Of a DNA stretch of 64,000 nucleotides, positions 34,738-43,254 are shown piece after piece. Positions within the stretch are counted from its first letter, which is position 1. Each line of letters starts with the position of its first letter. Position numbers and translations under genes: made by a program. The stretch comes from Phyllobacterium zundukense (GTDB lineage: Bacteria; Pseudomonadota; Alphaproteobacteria; Rhizobiales; Rhizobiaceae), in assembly GCF_025452195.1 (NCBI RefSeq), contig NZ_CP104969.1, positions 1 through 64,000 on the forward strand, read 5' to 3'. Below the pieces are notes generated by a model. The model worked only from the letters and a program-made list of their open reading frames with translations. It was not told the DNA's origin and did not search any database.

Positions 34738-37010
34738 GCGGCGCTCCTTTCAGACTTTTCCTTGACGAAAGAAGTGACAGTGTCCCCGTTCAGTTGATCG
34801 GGTACCGCTTCATCGAGATAGGTCGTCATTAATTCAGCAATGTCGTCATCCCAGCGCTGTGTATGCAGCCAGGAATTATATTGGCTCGCGAGACCGCGCA
34901 TGTAGTCGCTGCTTCGACGGATAGATCGGCGTTCGAAGTGGTAGAGAGCAACATTCGGCTCGTAAGCCACCTGGAAACCGATCTGCCGGATTTTCAGGCA
35001 TAGGTCGCTATCCTCGTAGTCTCCGATGACGTAGTCCTCGGTGAACCCGCCGACCAGATCATAAATGTCCTTGCGGGTAACGAGGCAAGCGCCGGTCACG
35101 CCCGGCACTGTCCGCGCAACCTGAGCCGGCGAATAGTAGCCAGGCATGCCTTTGTAAAAATGGTGATTGAGCCAGACGCCGCGCTGGTCGCGGGCAAAGT
35201 ACAGCCCCGCATGCTGCAGGGAGCCGTCCTCGAAAAGCAGTTTCGGCCCGATCGCACCCAGCTTCTTCTCTTCGAACAAGGGCCGGGTGAGTGTGTCCAG
35301 CCAGCCCGAACCGCAGGGGACAACGTCGGAATTCAACATTACCAGCATGGTGCCTGTCGCAAGACTCGCACCGGCGTTGCAGGCACGGGCGTAGCCGCTG
35401 TTGCGATTCATGGTGGCAAGCTTCATCGGCAAATCATGCAGGATATGCAGTCCGCCGAGCATGTGCTCTGTGTCGTCCTGGATTTCAGGAGAATCGAGCA
35501 CAAAGATTACCTCTGCATTCTCTACAAGCCAAGGATCGGTCGCCATGGCCGAAAGCTGGAAGCGCAAAAAGTCGAGGTTGCGATAGAGGGGGATTACGAT
35601 CGAGATCAGGGGGGTTGCCGGTCCCACGCCGTATTCCTTGATATCCGCAATTTTCACTGTTTGGCCGAGCTTTTGTTCGACCTCTTTCAGGGCCGGCGCA
35701 AGGATGTTTTCGAATACCTGGCTACGGGCGTGCTGCGGCGGTACCGCCCGCAAAATGCGGTTACGCTGTGCCGATGGTTCAAACGGCTGCATTGGCGGCA
35801 CCAGCATCGCGGTTGCACCGGAGACGAGCCGCATCTGAAAGCGCGGCTGCAGCAATGGTCCAAGATTTTTGGTTTGTGGCAGCCAGGCGACAAAACCCGT
35901 GACGTCGGCGCCAAGTCCATCTCCGCGTTCGCCCGTCTTGCCGGGAAACTTGTAGAAATTGGGCTGGAGGGGCAGAGCGCTTCCATCTTCCGAAAGATAT
36001 TCGATACGGGCTAACATCGCTGCGGGATCGTGAGTCCAACCGCCAACGAGCAGGCCACCATCTAGTGCGATCGCGAGATCGATTTCAGCCGCAGGCTGCG
36101 TTCCTGACTTTGCGATCTGGCGAACGGGCAACGGCGCGCGCATCTGCATATCGATAGCAATAGCAACGCCAGGACCTGGGGTCAGTGCCAGTTGACGCAC
36201 GAGGAATTCGCGCAATTCCATATCGTTCTGCCGCTTTGGCCACCACTTGGCAAAATCAGGCTGGCCATCGCTGTCGGATAATTTGCGGACGGCGATACCG
36301 TTTTTCCCCGAAAACACAAAGTGCAACGATTGCGGTAATGCGCGGGCGGATTCCACAAGGAGATGGCACGACTGCCAGCCATTTTTGGTTTGGCGCCCCA
36401 GACCCAGTTTCGTCGGCAGCGTAGTTATGGAATTGGCGCTGATTGCATAGATGGCAGTAACATCGCCAAGGTCCGGATCCAGTGCGCTTTCCAACAGGTG
36501 CTGGCCATCAATCGGCTGACCACAGCCGCGCACTTGCCGCGGCTCTGGCGTCAACGCCAAGGTGATTTCGCGAACAACGCTGGCAAAAATGGGATTCTGC
36601 GACAGGCGAAAGGCACTGCGCCATGTGCTCAGCATATTATTGAGCAGCTTGATATGTCCGGCAGCCGAGAGATTATCGACGGCGCGGTCCACATCGAAAG
36701 AGCCAAGCTCAACTGCCGGATAAAGAACAGCCTGCTCGGTCGGCCCGAGTGCACCAGCCGATAGGGTGAGACGAATCGGCTCGTCCTTGGTGCGCACGGC
36801 CCAGAGAATACGCTGGCCGCCGGTTCCAAGGGGAATGTTCAAGCTGATGAGCGGAACGAGCGGTTCCGGTGTCTCCAGCGTACATTTCGTTGACGCCCGT
36901 ATGGAAGCCGGAAGGTCCCAGATCACGACGGCCACATCTGCACAGAGACGCGAGATTGAAATGCTCTCGGTATCGCCTGCAATATCCGTCGAATGGTCGA
37001 GGTTCAACAC
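34734..37010 (-). CDS. Large multidomain GT2 glycosyltransferase
   Basis: A 758-residue protein. Residues 1-450 form a beta-rich region of unknown role that contains one GW module (VGGWTHDP, about 322-329). Residues about 467-740 are a GT2 domain: PLISIVIPLYRNLDFL, metal motif NSD at 560-562, FEDGSLQHAG, PGVTGACLVTRKDIY, and the catalytic acid region GDYEDSDLCLK, as in rhamnosyl- and other EPS transferases. The best start is a GTG at 37010 behind AAGGG. It is the first gene of the operon 37010-27045 and lies 66 bases after the RTX gene. Confidence 0.8.
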   Translation of the reverse strand: MLNLDHSTDIAGDTESISISRLCADVAVVIWDLPASIRASTKCTLETPEPLVPLISLNIPLGTGGQRILWAVRTKDEPIRLTLSAGALGPTEQAVLYPAVELGSFDVDRAVDNLSAAGHIKLLNNMLSTWRSAFRLSQNPIFASVVREITLALTPEPRQVRGCGQPIDGQHLLESALDPDLGDVTAIYAISANSITTLPTKLGLGRQTKNGWQSCHLLVESARALPQSLHFVFSGKNGIAVRKLSDSDGQPDFAKWWPKRQNDMELREFLVRQLALTPGPGVAIAIDMQMRAPLPVRQIAKSGTQPAAEIDLAIALDGGLLVGGWTHDPAAMLARIEYLSEDGSALPLQPNFYKFPGKTGERGDGLGADVTGFVAWLPQTKNLGPLLQPRFQMRLVSGATAMLVPPMQPFEPSAQRNRILRAVPPQHARSQVFENILAPALKEVEQKLGQTVKIADIKEYGVGPATPLISIVIPLYRNLDFLRFQLSAMATDPWLVENAEVIFVLDSPEIQDDTEHMLGGLHILHDLPMKLATMNRNSGYARACNAGASLATGTMLVMLNSDVVPCGSGWLDTLTRPLFEEKKLGAIGPKLLFEDGSLQHAGLYFARDQRGVWLNHHFYKGMPGYYSPAQVARTVPGVTGACLVTRKDIYDLVGGFTEDYVIGDYEDSDLCLKIRQIGFQVAYEPNVALYHFERRSIRRSSDYMRGLASQYNSWLHTQRWDDDIAELMTTYLDEAVPDQLNGDTVTSFVKEKSERSAA

Positions 37011-37037
37011 GCTGCCCTTTCATTCACATCGGAAGAA

Positions 37038-37065
37038 GCGTGCCCGGCCGAAGGGCAGGGCACGC
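37038..37065 (-). terminator. Stem-loop between the RTX gene and the GT2 operon
   Basis: GCGTGCCC (37038-37045) and GGGCACGC (37058-37065) form a perfect 8-base-pair stem with a 12-base loop. It begins 11 bases past the RTX stop. No U-tract follows, so it may give partial termination or mRNA processing and lower expression of the downstream genes relative to the RTX gene. Confidence 0.5.
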
Positions 37066-37076
37066 CATAATCGCTA

Positions 37077-37736
37077 TCAATGAACGACGAAGTAGTCGCC
37101 TGGATGTTCCGTGACATCGTCGGCATTGACGCCAACGAGTGTGACGGAATCACCATGACCGAGATCGACGACAACATTGCCACCGACCTGCGTGACACGA
37201 TCGGCAAGATCGTCAGCCGAATGAATATCCTGCCCGTTGATACCGCTGGAGATCTGGAGGACGTCTTCACCAGGGGTAAAATCGAGCACGACGTCGTTAC
37301 CACCGCCGCCAGTGAACAGGAATACATCACTGCCTGCGCCGCCAATGAGCGTATCATTGCCTGCGCCGCCAAAGAGAGTGTCGTCGCCGGCACCACCGGA
37401 AAGAACATCGTTTCCAGCATCGCCGAACAAGAGGTCCGAACCGGCACCGCCGGTAAGAACGTCATCTCCGTGACCACCGAAGAGAACGTCATTTCCCTCG
37501 TTACCGCTCAGTATGTCGTTTCCATTATCGCCGAAGAGGACGTCAGTTCCCTCGCCGCCGAAAATCGAGTCGTTGCCGTTGCCGCCAAACAACAAATCGT
37601 CGCCAGCGTCACCAAATATCGAGTCATTTCCGTTCGAGCCAAAAACAACATCATCACCGCCATTGGCGTGGATGAAGTCGTCAAAACGCGAGCCAAACAA
37701 AACGTCGTCGTAGGCGCCGCCTTCTAAAGTGGCCAT
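37077..37736 (-). CDS. RTX (GGxGxDxxx) calcium-binding protein, probable PrsDE substrate
   Basis: A 219-residue protein made almost wholly of RTX nonapeptides such as GGAGNDTLI and GNGNDSIFG from about residue 5 to 150. A C-terminal 65-residue segment without repeats (ending HPGDYFVVH) fits a type I secretion signal. There is no N-terminal signal and no catalytic domain. RTX repeats fold into a calcium-loaded beta roll outside the cell. AAGGAG stands 6 bases before the ATG. The HlyD/ABC exporter genes lie directly upstream on the same strand. It could be a matrix or adhesion protein that binds the exported polysaccharide. Confidence 0.85.
   Translation of the reverse strand: MATLEGGAYDDVLFGSRFDDFIHANGGDDVVFGSNGNDSIFGDAGDDLLFGGNGNDSIFGGEGTDVLFGDNGNDILSGNEGNDVLFGGHGDDVLTGGAGSDLLFGDAGNDVLSGGAGDDTLFGGAGNDTLIGGAGSDVFLFTGGGGNDVVLDFTPGEDVLQISSGINGQDIHSADDLADRVTQVGGNVVVDLGHGDSVTLVGVNADDVTEHPGDYFVVH
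37320..37715 (-). repeat. Tandem RTX nonapeptide-coding repeats
   Basis: About 13 tandem copies of a 27-base unit encoding G-G-x-G-x-D-x-[LIV]-x within the RTX gene. The units are diverged at DNA level. The regular codon pattern also opens a long spurious reading frame on the opposite strand. Confidence 0.85.
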
Positions 37737-38029
37737 CTGCTTCTCCTTCTGTCCTGCTTTGAGTCTACAAATTGCCGGAAAGATTCCGACGATCGATGCT
37801 TAAACGATTGTGCGCTGCACCAAATCGAATTGCAATCTAGACTAAGAATATAAATGTGGCAATCCATAGTAACAAATTATTGCGTCGATGTATTATGACA
37901 CTTTTATATTAGAATCTATAATTCCTGTTTAAAGCAAAACTACTTGTTATATCGTGTTGTATTAAGCGTAATTTAATTTGAAATTTGAAATATCGCAAAA
38001 TATGGTGCGCTGCAGTGCGAACTTTCTAA
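37737..38029. other. AT-rich intergenic region upstream of the RTX gene
   Basis: A 293-base gap, much richer in A and T than its flanks, between the prsE stop and the RTX start. No gene fits. It should hold the RTX promoter and possibly the end of the prsDE transcript. I see no strong hairpin and only a half copy (AATTTGAAAT, about 37980) of the palindrome found in front of the MarR gene. Confidence 0.55.
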
Positions 38030-39448
38030 TTAATCCTCTCTGAAGGCACGGTTAAAGCTGTCGGAGATCGGAGAAATGAGGTACTCAATCGCTTTGCGCG
38101 GCTTGTGCACGATCAGCACCTCGGCCGGCATACCAGGGTAAAGTTTGATCGTCGGGTTGGACGCCAGTGATTGAGTGGCGATTTCCGCACGTGCCACGAA
38201 GTACGCCGTATCGGTCTTTTCATCGATAACCTGATCCGCGGCCACATAAGTGACTTTTCCATCGAGTGGCGACAGCGAACGCTGGTTATAGGCCGTAAGG
38301 CGAACCTGCACCGGCGAACTGACAATCACGCTGTCGATGTCGCGCGGGCTGATCTTCATTTCGACAACCAGCGGTTCATTCTCCGGCACGATATCGAGTA
38401 TGGCTTCGCCAGCGGCCACCACACCGCCAGGTGTACGCAAGCGAATATTGGCAACGATGCCCGCCTGCGGCGAACGTATTTCGACACGGCGCATGACGTC
38501 TTTGGCCGCTACGATACGCTCCTCGGTATCGGCCAACTCAACCTGGCTCGTCGTGATTTCTCCGGCGATCTCCGACTGCAGATCGCTTTCAATGCCGATG
38601 AGGGAAAATTCCGCGCCCGCCTTGGCCTGCTCCGCCTTGGCTTTGTCACCCGCATACTCACCGCGGGTTCCCGCGAGTTCGCTCAGTCTGGTATCGATTT
38701 CGGTCAACTTCGATTTCTGGGCAAAGCCTTTTTTCACAAGCCCGGCGATCGCGTCCCGTTGCTCAGTGATAAGTTCGATCTGCCGGTCAGTCGCTGCTAT
38801 CTGCGCATCTGACGATTTCGCTTGCTCCGTATATTGTTCAATAGTTTTCTTCTGGATGTCGACGCGGCTCATTTTCTGCGCGTAGCGTTTCTCAAAGAAT
38901 ATCCTCTCAGCTCTTATGGCGCTCTCGGCGGAAATATCGCCCATTTCGCCGAAGTTCTGCGGGAATGCGATTTCGGTTTCTGCTGCCTGCTCGGCACGCA
39001 GTCGCGCCAACTTTGCGATCAGCCCCACTCGCCGGCTCTGCAGGGATTGCAATTCGGACCGTGCCTTGGTGTCGTCAAGCCGGATGAGTGGCTGACCTAC
39101 TTTCACCTCATCGCCTTCCTGCACCAGCAGACGATCGAGGATACCACCCTCGAGGTGGCTGACTGTCTTTCGCTTCGAATCGACGATCACAGTCCCGAGC
39201 GAAACGGCAGCACTACCAAGTTCTGCAGAATAGGCCCATCCAAAAAACCCGCCAAACGCGATCAAGATTGTCGATGTGCCGGCGATAATCAACTTGCGCA
39301 GGGGGGACTTTCTATCTTCCTGCTCCAGATCAGTGACCCATTCCGGACGGACGGACCCAAACTTCGTGGGAACGGTTTCGCCGCCCGACACGGTACGCGG
39401 TGCCAACAGTTGAGGGGCGCGTTTCTGCAGATTTGTGTTGCCCGTCAT
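38030..39448 (-). CDS. prsE: Type I secretion membrane fusion protein, HlyD/PrsE family
   Basis: A 472-residue protein. One N-terminal membrane helix (about 53-75) is followed by lipoyl-like halves, VSHLEGGILDRLLVQEGDEVKVGQPLIRLDD being the first, and a long alpha-helical hairpin (about 125-320). The second half barrel (RSPQAGIVANIRLRTPGGVV) and a beta domain follow. It links the inner-membrane ABC protein to an outer-membrane TolC-type channel, which is not in the window. ATGA overlap with prsD. In Rhizobium PrsDE exports RTX proteins and EPS glycanases. Confidence 0.9.
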   Translation of the reverse strand: MTGNTNLQKRAPQLLAPRTVSGGETVPTKFGSVRPEWVTDLEQEDRKSPLRKLIIAGTSTILIAFGGFFGWAYSAELGSAAVSLGTVIVDSKRKTVSHLEGGILDRLLVQEGDEVKVGQPLIRLDDTKARSELQSLQSRRVGLIAKLARLRAEQAAETEIAFPQNFGEMGDISAESAIRAERIFFEKRYAQKMSRVDIQKKTIEQYTEQAKSSDAQIAATDRQIELITEQRDAIAGLVKKGFAQKSKLTEIDTRLSELAGTRGEYAGDKAKAEQAKAGAEFSLIGIESDLQSEIAGEITTSQVELADTEERIVAAKDVMRRVEIRSPQAGIVANIRLRTPGGVVAAGEAILDIVPENEPLVVEMKISPRDIDSVIVSSPVQVRLTAYNQRSLSPLDGKVTYVAADQVIDEKTDTAYFVARAEIATQSLASNPTIKLYPGMPAEVLIVHKPRKAIEYLISPISDSFNRAFRED

Positions 39449-41214
39449 GATGCGGTGGCTCCCATTTTAGGACCGGTCGGGGTGATGGACGACACTACGT
39501 CCGTGCGGGGGCCGAACTGTGTGATACGCCCGTTCTCCAATACAAGCAGCTTGTCAGCCACCTGCATGATGGTTGGGCGGTGGGCAATCATCACCACGAT
39601 TGCTCCATCATCGCGGGCTTGTTCGATCGCACGCATCAGCGCTCTTTCGCCGACTGCATCGAGATTGGCGTTCGGCTCATCGAGCACGATCAGGCGAGGA
39701 CGATTGTAGAGGCACCGGGCAAGGCCGATGCGTTGACGCTGGCCGCCGGAAAGTGTCAACTTCCCATCTCCCACCGGTGTATCGTAACCAAGCGGCAGCC
39801 GTCCGATCATTTCATGGACATCAGCGAGCCGAGCCGCTTCGAGCACCCGATGCGGATCGCCGTCGCCCATCCGCGCGATATTATCCTGGATAGTGCCTTC
39901 AAGCAGTGCCACCGATTGCGGCAGATAGCCGGCAATTTCTCCGAAGGAGCCGCGCTCCCAGAGATAGACATTGTTCCCATCGAGGAACACACCGCCCGAC
40001 GTCGGCTTGACGATCCCGATCATGAGTCGTGCAAGTGTCGATTTGCCGGCGGCGGAAGGGCCGACAATGCCAAGAACTTCGCCCGGCGACAGGCTGAAGG
40101 AAATACCCTTGATGATCGGCATCTCGACACCCGGAGCCGCATAAACCAGCTTGTCGATGATCAGGTCGCCATGCGGCCGGGGGGTTGGCATCGTCTGCCG
40201 CACGGCAAGATTCTGTGCAAGCAGGGCCTGGATGCGCTTCCAGTTGCCAACGGCATTTACCCATTGACGCCAGGTCTCGACGACATGGTCGAACGGCATC
40301 AGCAAACGGCCAACGATAATGCTGGTCGCGATCATTGCCCCCGGTGAGATCGCCTGTTCCATCGCCAGCAGGGTTCCTGCACCCAGCGTCGCGACCTGGA
40401 TGATGAAACGCAATGTGCGGGCAATGGATGCCATCGCACGATTGCGGGTGCCTCCAAGATCGAGCAGATCCAGCGCATTCATCTGCAGACCCCGCCAGCG
40501 CCTTGCCAGAGCGGGCAACATTCCCATTGCCTCGATGGCCTCGGCGTGCCGCAGCGTTGCACCGATTTTTGAGATGGCTTCGATGTTGGCCTGATTTGCA
40601 TCCTTGAGCAGGCTGCGGGTTAAGAGATCAGTAACTACGCCGCAACAAACAAGGATGATCACGCCCACGACACCGATAATCCCGAAAACCGGGTGCAGCA
40701 GGAAGAGCACGGCGAGAAAGATGGGCGACCAGGCAGCATCCAGTGGCGCGCTTACCGCCGACGAAGTCAAAAAAGTACGCAGTTCGGTGAGATCGCGCAA
40801 GGATTGCGTGGCCTTGGGAAGGCCCTGATCCACCGATGCCTGCACGGCAGCTGTCAGAATCGGCAGATTTAGCCGGCGCACAAGTGCGCTGCCCATGGCC
40901 TGAAAAGACAAAGCCCGGATAAATTCGAGAATGCCGTATACCAGCAGAGCGCCCACTGCCAGGACCGTCAGCATAAGCAGAGTGTCGGTGCTGCGACTGT
41001 TCAGCACCCTGTCATGCACCTGCAACATGTAAAGGGGTACCGTAAGTTGCAAAAGGCTGATACAGAAACTAAGTAATACGGCGTAGAGGAGACCTGCCAG
41101 AAAAACCCGGCGGGCCTTGAAAATCAGCGTTTGCGGCGTCGGAACTTCCGGCGTCTTCGCTTTTTTTCCTACATGGCTCTTGCCATTTGCATCGATTTGA
41201 CGAGTATCATTCAT
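39445..41214 (-). CDS. prsD: Type I secretion ABC transporter, HlyB/PrsD family
   Basis: A 589-residue ABC exporter half-molecule: six membrane helices (residues about 25-310) and an ATPase domain with Walker A GPSAAGKSTL, signature LSGGQRQRIG and Walker B LIVLDEPNANLD. It lacks the C39 peptidase domain, as expected for RTX protein exporters. I start it at the ATG at 41214 (MNDTRQIDANGK). It is divergent from the MarR gene, with a perfect palindrome in the 197-base gap, and likely exports the RTX protein encoded downstream. Confidence 0.9.
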   Translation of the reverse strand: MNDTRQIDANGKSHVGKKAKTPEVPTPQTLIFKARRVFLAGLLYAVLLSFCISLLQLTVPLYMLQVHDRVLNSRSTDTLLMLTVLAVGALLVYGILEFIRALSFQAMGSALVRRLNLPILTAAVQASVDQGLPKATQSLRDLTELRTFLTSSAVSAPLDAAWSPIFLAVLFLLHPVFGIIGVVGVIILVCCGVVTDLLTRSLLKDANQANIEAISKIGATLRHAEAIEAMGMLPALARRWRGLQMNALDLLDLGGTRNRAMASIARTLRFIIQVATLGAGTLLAMEQAISPGAMIATSIIVGRLLMPFDHVVETWRQWVNAVGNWKRIQALLAQNLAVRQTMPTPRPHGDLIIDKLVYAAPGVEMPIIKGISFSLSPGEVLGIVGPSAAGKSTLARLMIGIVKPTSGGVFLDGNNVYLWERGSFGEIAGYLPQSVALLEGTIQDNIARMGDGDPHRVLEAARLADVHEMIGRLPLGYDTPVGDGKLTLSGGQRQRIGLARCLYNRPRLIVLDEPNANLDAVGERALMRAIEQARDDGAIVVMIAHRPTIMQVADKLLVLENGRITQFGPRTDVVSSITPTGPKMGATAS

Positions 41215-41371
41215 GTGTAATTCTGCCTTGGAAATGACACAGCTGCCAGTTAGCCCCAACGACCTTGGTCTAAGACCAGAGACTAGTAAAGTAATACCGT
41301 GCAGAATGTGACAGAAAAAAGATTATATGACGGGGGAAAAAGCAAAGGAGAACGGAAAATACACTCGCAAC

Positions 41372-41392
41372 TTACTTCAAAATTTGAAGTAA
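41372..41392. promoter_or_regulatory. Perfect 21-base palindrome in front of the MarR gene (candidate operator)
   Basis: Arms TTACTTCAAA (41372-41381) and TTTGAAGTAA (41383-41392) around a single central A. It ends 19 bases before the MarR start codon chosen here and lies about 160 bases upstream of prsD on the other side. MarR proteins bind palindromes of this size in their own promoters, so it most likely mediates autoregulation and perhaps control of prsDE. Confidence 0.7.
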
Positions 41393-41411
41393 AATGACCA
41401 TGGAGACAAAG

Positions 41412-41985
41412 ATGATACAAAAACTTCTGCACGAAGGAGTGGAAGTCGAAACATCTATTGATGGATATTACGCCGCCGATTTCCCCGAAATTACAGCGGA
41501 AAAACAGGGACATAGACACCCAGTTCATACGGTCGTAGTTACACACTTCGAGCTAGCTCGAATGATCGAGAGAGTGAATCGCCGTTTCGCCAGTCTGCTC
41601 AGAACAGAAATGACGAAACTGGGGATTGAAGACGTCGGTCCGGCACAGGCGATGGTCCTGATGGCTATCGGCGACGTCGAACTTTCTGTTGGGGAATTGT
41701 TGGATCGGGGGCACTATGTCGGCTCAAATATTTCCTACTACCTGAAACAACTTGCTGATGGGGGTTACATCGACAGGGTCGCGTCCCAGCGGGACAAGCG
41801 GTCTGCAAGGATTCTGATTGACGGAAAAGGGAGAGCAGCTTTGCGCCAATCTGCGTGATGCTGGCGGGGCATACAATCGTGTTCTCGCCAGGGATGCCGA
41901 TGATCTCCGCAATCTCGAAATCGCGTTCCAGACGTTGCACAGGCTCGAACTGGTTTGGGGCAATGCCGCGCGTTATGGCATCTGA
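41412..41985 (+). pseudogene. MarR-family regulator, LdtR-like, frameshifted in the last third
   Basis: The winged-helix core (IGDVELSVGELLDRGHYVGSNISYYLKQLADGGYIDR) strongly recalls LdtR, a rhizobial MarR regulator of cell-envelope and stress genes. The start at 41412 has GGAG 6 bases upstream. The frame ends early at 41858 after DGKG. Removing one G from the GGG run near 41830 lets it continue as GEQLCANLRDAGGAYNRV to RLELVWGNAARYGI and stop at 41985, which restores the C-terminal dimer helix of the family (190 residues). The total length is 3n+1. It could be a homopolymer sequencing error or a true truncation. Confidence 0.72.
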
Positions 41986-42029
41986 CTCAACTTCGATCAG
42001 TGTTCTGAGTCCCGGAAGGGGCTGATCTC

Positions 42030-43250
42030 ATGCATGTGGCTTTTGTTCACAGGCGTGGTTTTGGCCAATTCGCAGCATTGGCTGAGCATCTGGCAACGAG
42101 CGGCCATGATGTCAGCCTTATTTGTGAGACCGTGGACCGGCGCCTCCCGTCGGTTCGCGTGATCTTGCACCGCGCAGAACCTGGCCCCCGGGCTCATTCC
42201 CGAATGGCCAGGCATTTGGGTATTCCGGACCACCATGTCCGCATCGGTCACCGTGTTGCGGAGACATTCGACGCCATGGTGCGCCATGGCGAACAGCCGG
42301 ATATCGTCATCGGTCATATAGGCTGGGGCAGCATGATGTTCGTCAAGGATATCCTGCCCAAAGTGCCGGCTATCGGTTATTGCGAATTTTTCTACAAGGC
42401 GGAAGGCGCAGACGTCGGTTTTGCTCCCGACGATAATCCGGATGCTGAAACGCGCAAACGCTTGAGATTGCGCAATGTCGCGCAACTTCTTTCGCTGGAA
42501 GCCATCGACGGCGGGATCAGCCCCACCCGTTGGCAAAAAAGCCTTTATCCGGTCTCCGCGCGGAATCGGATAGCCGTCTGCCATGAAGGTGTCGATACGG
42601 AAATTTTCCGCCCCGACCGCAACGCGTCGCTAAGGCTGCCTGATGGGCGCTTGCTGAAGGCAGGTGATCCGCCGATCATCACTTTCGTCGCTCGGGACCT
42701 CGAACCCTATCGCGGCTTTCCGCAAGCGCTCGAGGCGGCGGCAAAAGTCATACGCCAAAATCCAGACGCGCTCTTCGTATTTGTCGGCGGCAATGGCGTC
42801 AGTTATGGAACACCGCCGCCCGGTGGGGGATCATGGAAGGATGCGCTGCTCGCCAGCCATGACATTCCGCCGGACAGGATTTTGTTTCCCGGAGCCATTT
42901 CGCACGATCTCCTGCGCAAGCTCTACCAGATATCAACCGCACATATTTACCTGACATATCCTTTTGTATTGTCGTGGTCGGTGATCGAGGCTATGTCATG
43001 CGGCGCCTTGATAATTGGCTCCGATACGCCGCCGGTTCAGGAAATTATCCGATCCGGGACGAATGGCCTCCTCGTGCCATTCTTTGATACCGATGCTTTA
43101 GCCGATACAATCCTTCGAGTCCTCCAAAAGCCTGAGGATTTTCTGCCGCTACGCATTGCCGCCCGCAAGACAATCGAGAATCGCTTTCGACTGGTGGATT
43201 GTCTTTCGCGGCAGAAATCTCTGATCAATTCGGTCGTCAAAGCTGCCTGA
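42030..43250 (+). CDS. GT4 glycosyltransferase
   Basis: A 406-residue GT-B protein starting MHVAFVHRRGFGQFAALAEHLA. It contains HIGWGSMMFVKDILP, ISPTRWQKSLYP, FVARDLEPYRGFPQALEA, and the GT4 C-terminal region TYPFVLSWSVIEAMSCGALIIGSDTPPVQEII. It differs from the other GT4 proteins in the window (no cysteine cluster) and is on the plus strand behind the MarR gene, 44 bases away, so the two may be cotranscribed. Converges with virB6 with only 4 bases between stops. Acceptor and donor are unknown. Confidence 0.87.
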   Translation: MHVAFVHRRGFGQFAALAEHLATSGHDVSLICETVDRRLPSVRVILHRAEPGPRAHSRMARHLGIPDHHVRIGHRVAETFDAMVRHGEQPDIVIGHIGWGSMMFVKDILPKVPAIGYCEFFYKAEGADVGFAPDDNPDAETRKRLRLRNVAQLLSLEAIDGGISPTRWQKSLYPVSARNRIAVCHEGVDTEIFRPDRNASLRLPDGRLLKAGDPPIITFVARDLEPYRGFPQALEAAAKVIRQNPDALFVFVGGNGVSYGTPPPGGGSWKDALLASHDIPPDRILFPGAISHDLLRKLYQISTAHIYLTYPFVLSWSVIEAMSCGALIIGSDTPPVQEIIRSGTNGLLVPFFDTDALADTILRVLQKPEDFLPLRIAARKTIENRFRLVDCLSRQKSLINSVVKAA

Positions 43251-43254
43251 CTCG

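Noticed and set aside
37320-37715. CRISPR-like tandem repeat array
   Set aside because: The 27-base periodicity is coding (RTX nonapeptides), with no conserved repeat plus unique spacer pattern.
37080-37727. 215-codon plus-strand frame opposite the RTX gene
   Set aside because: A by-product of the 27-base repeats; the protein would be a low-complexity V-A-A-K/E repeat, and the minus strand has a perfect RTX protein with a strong ribosome site.
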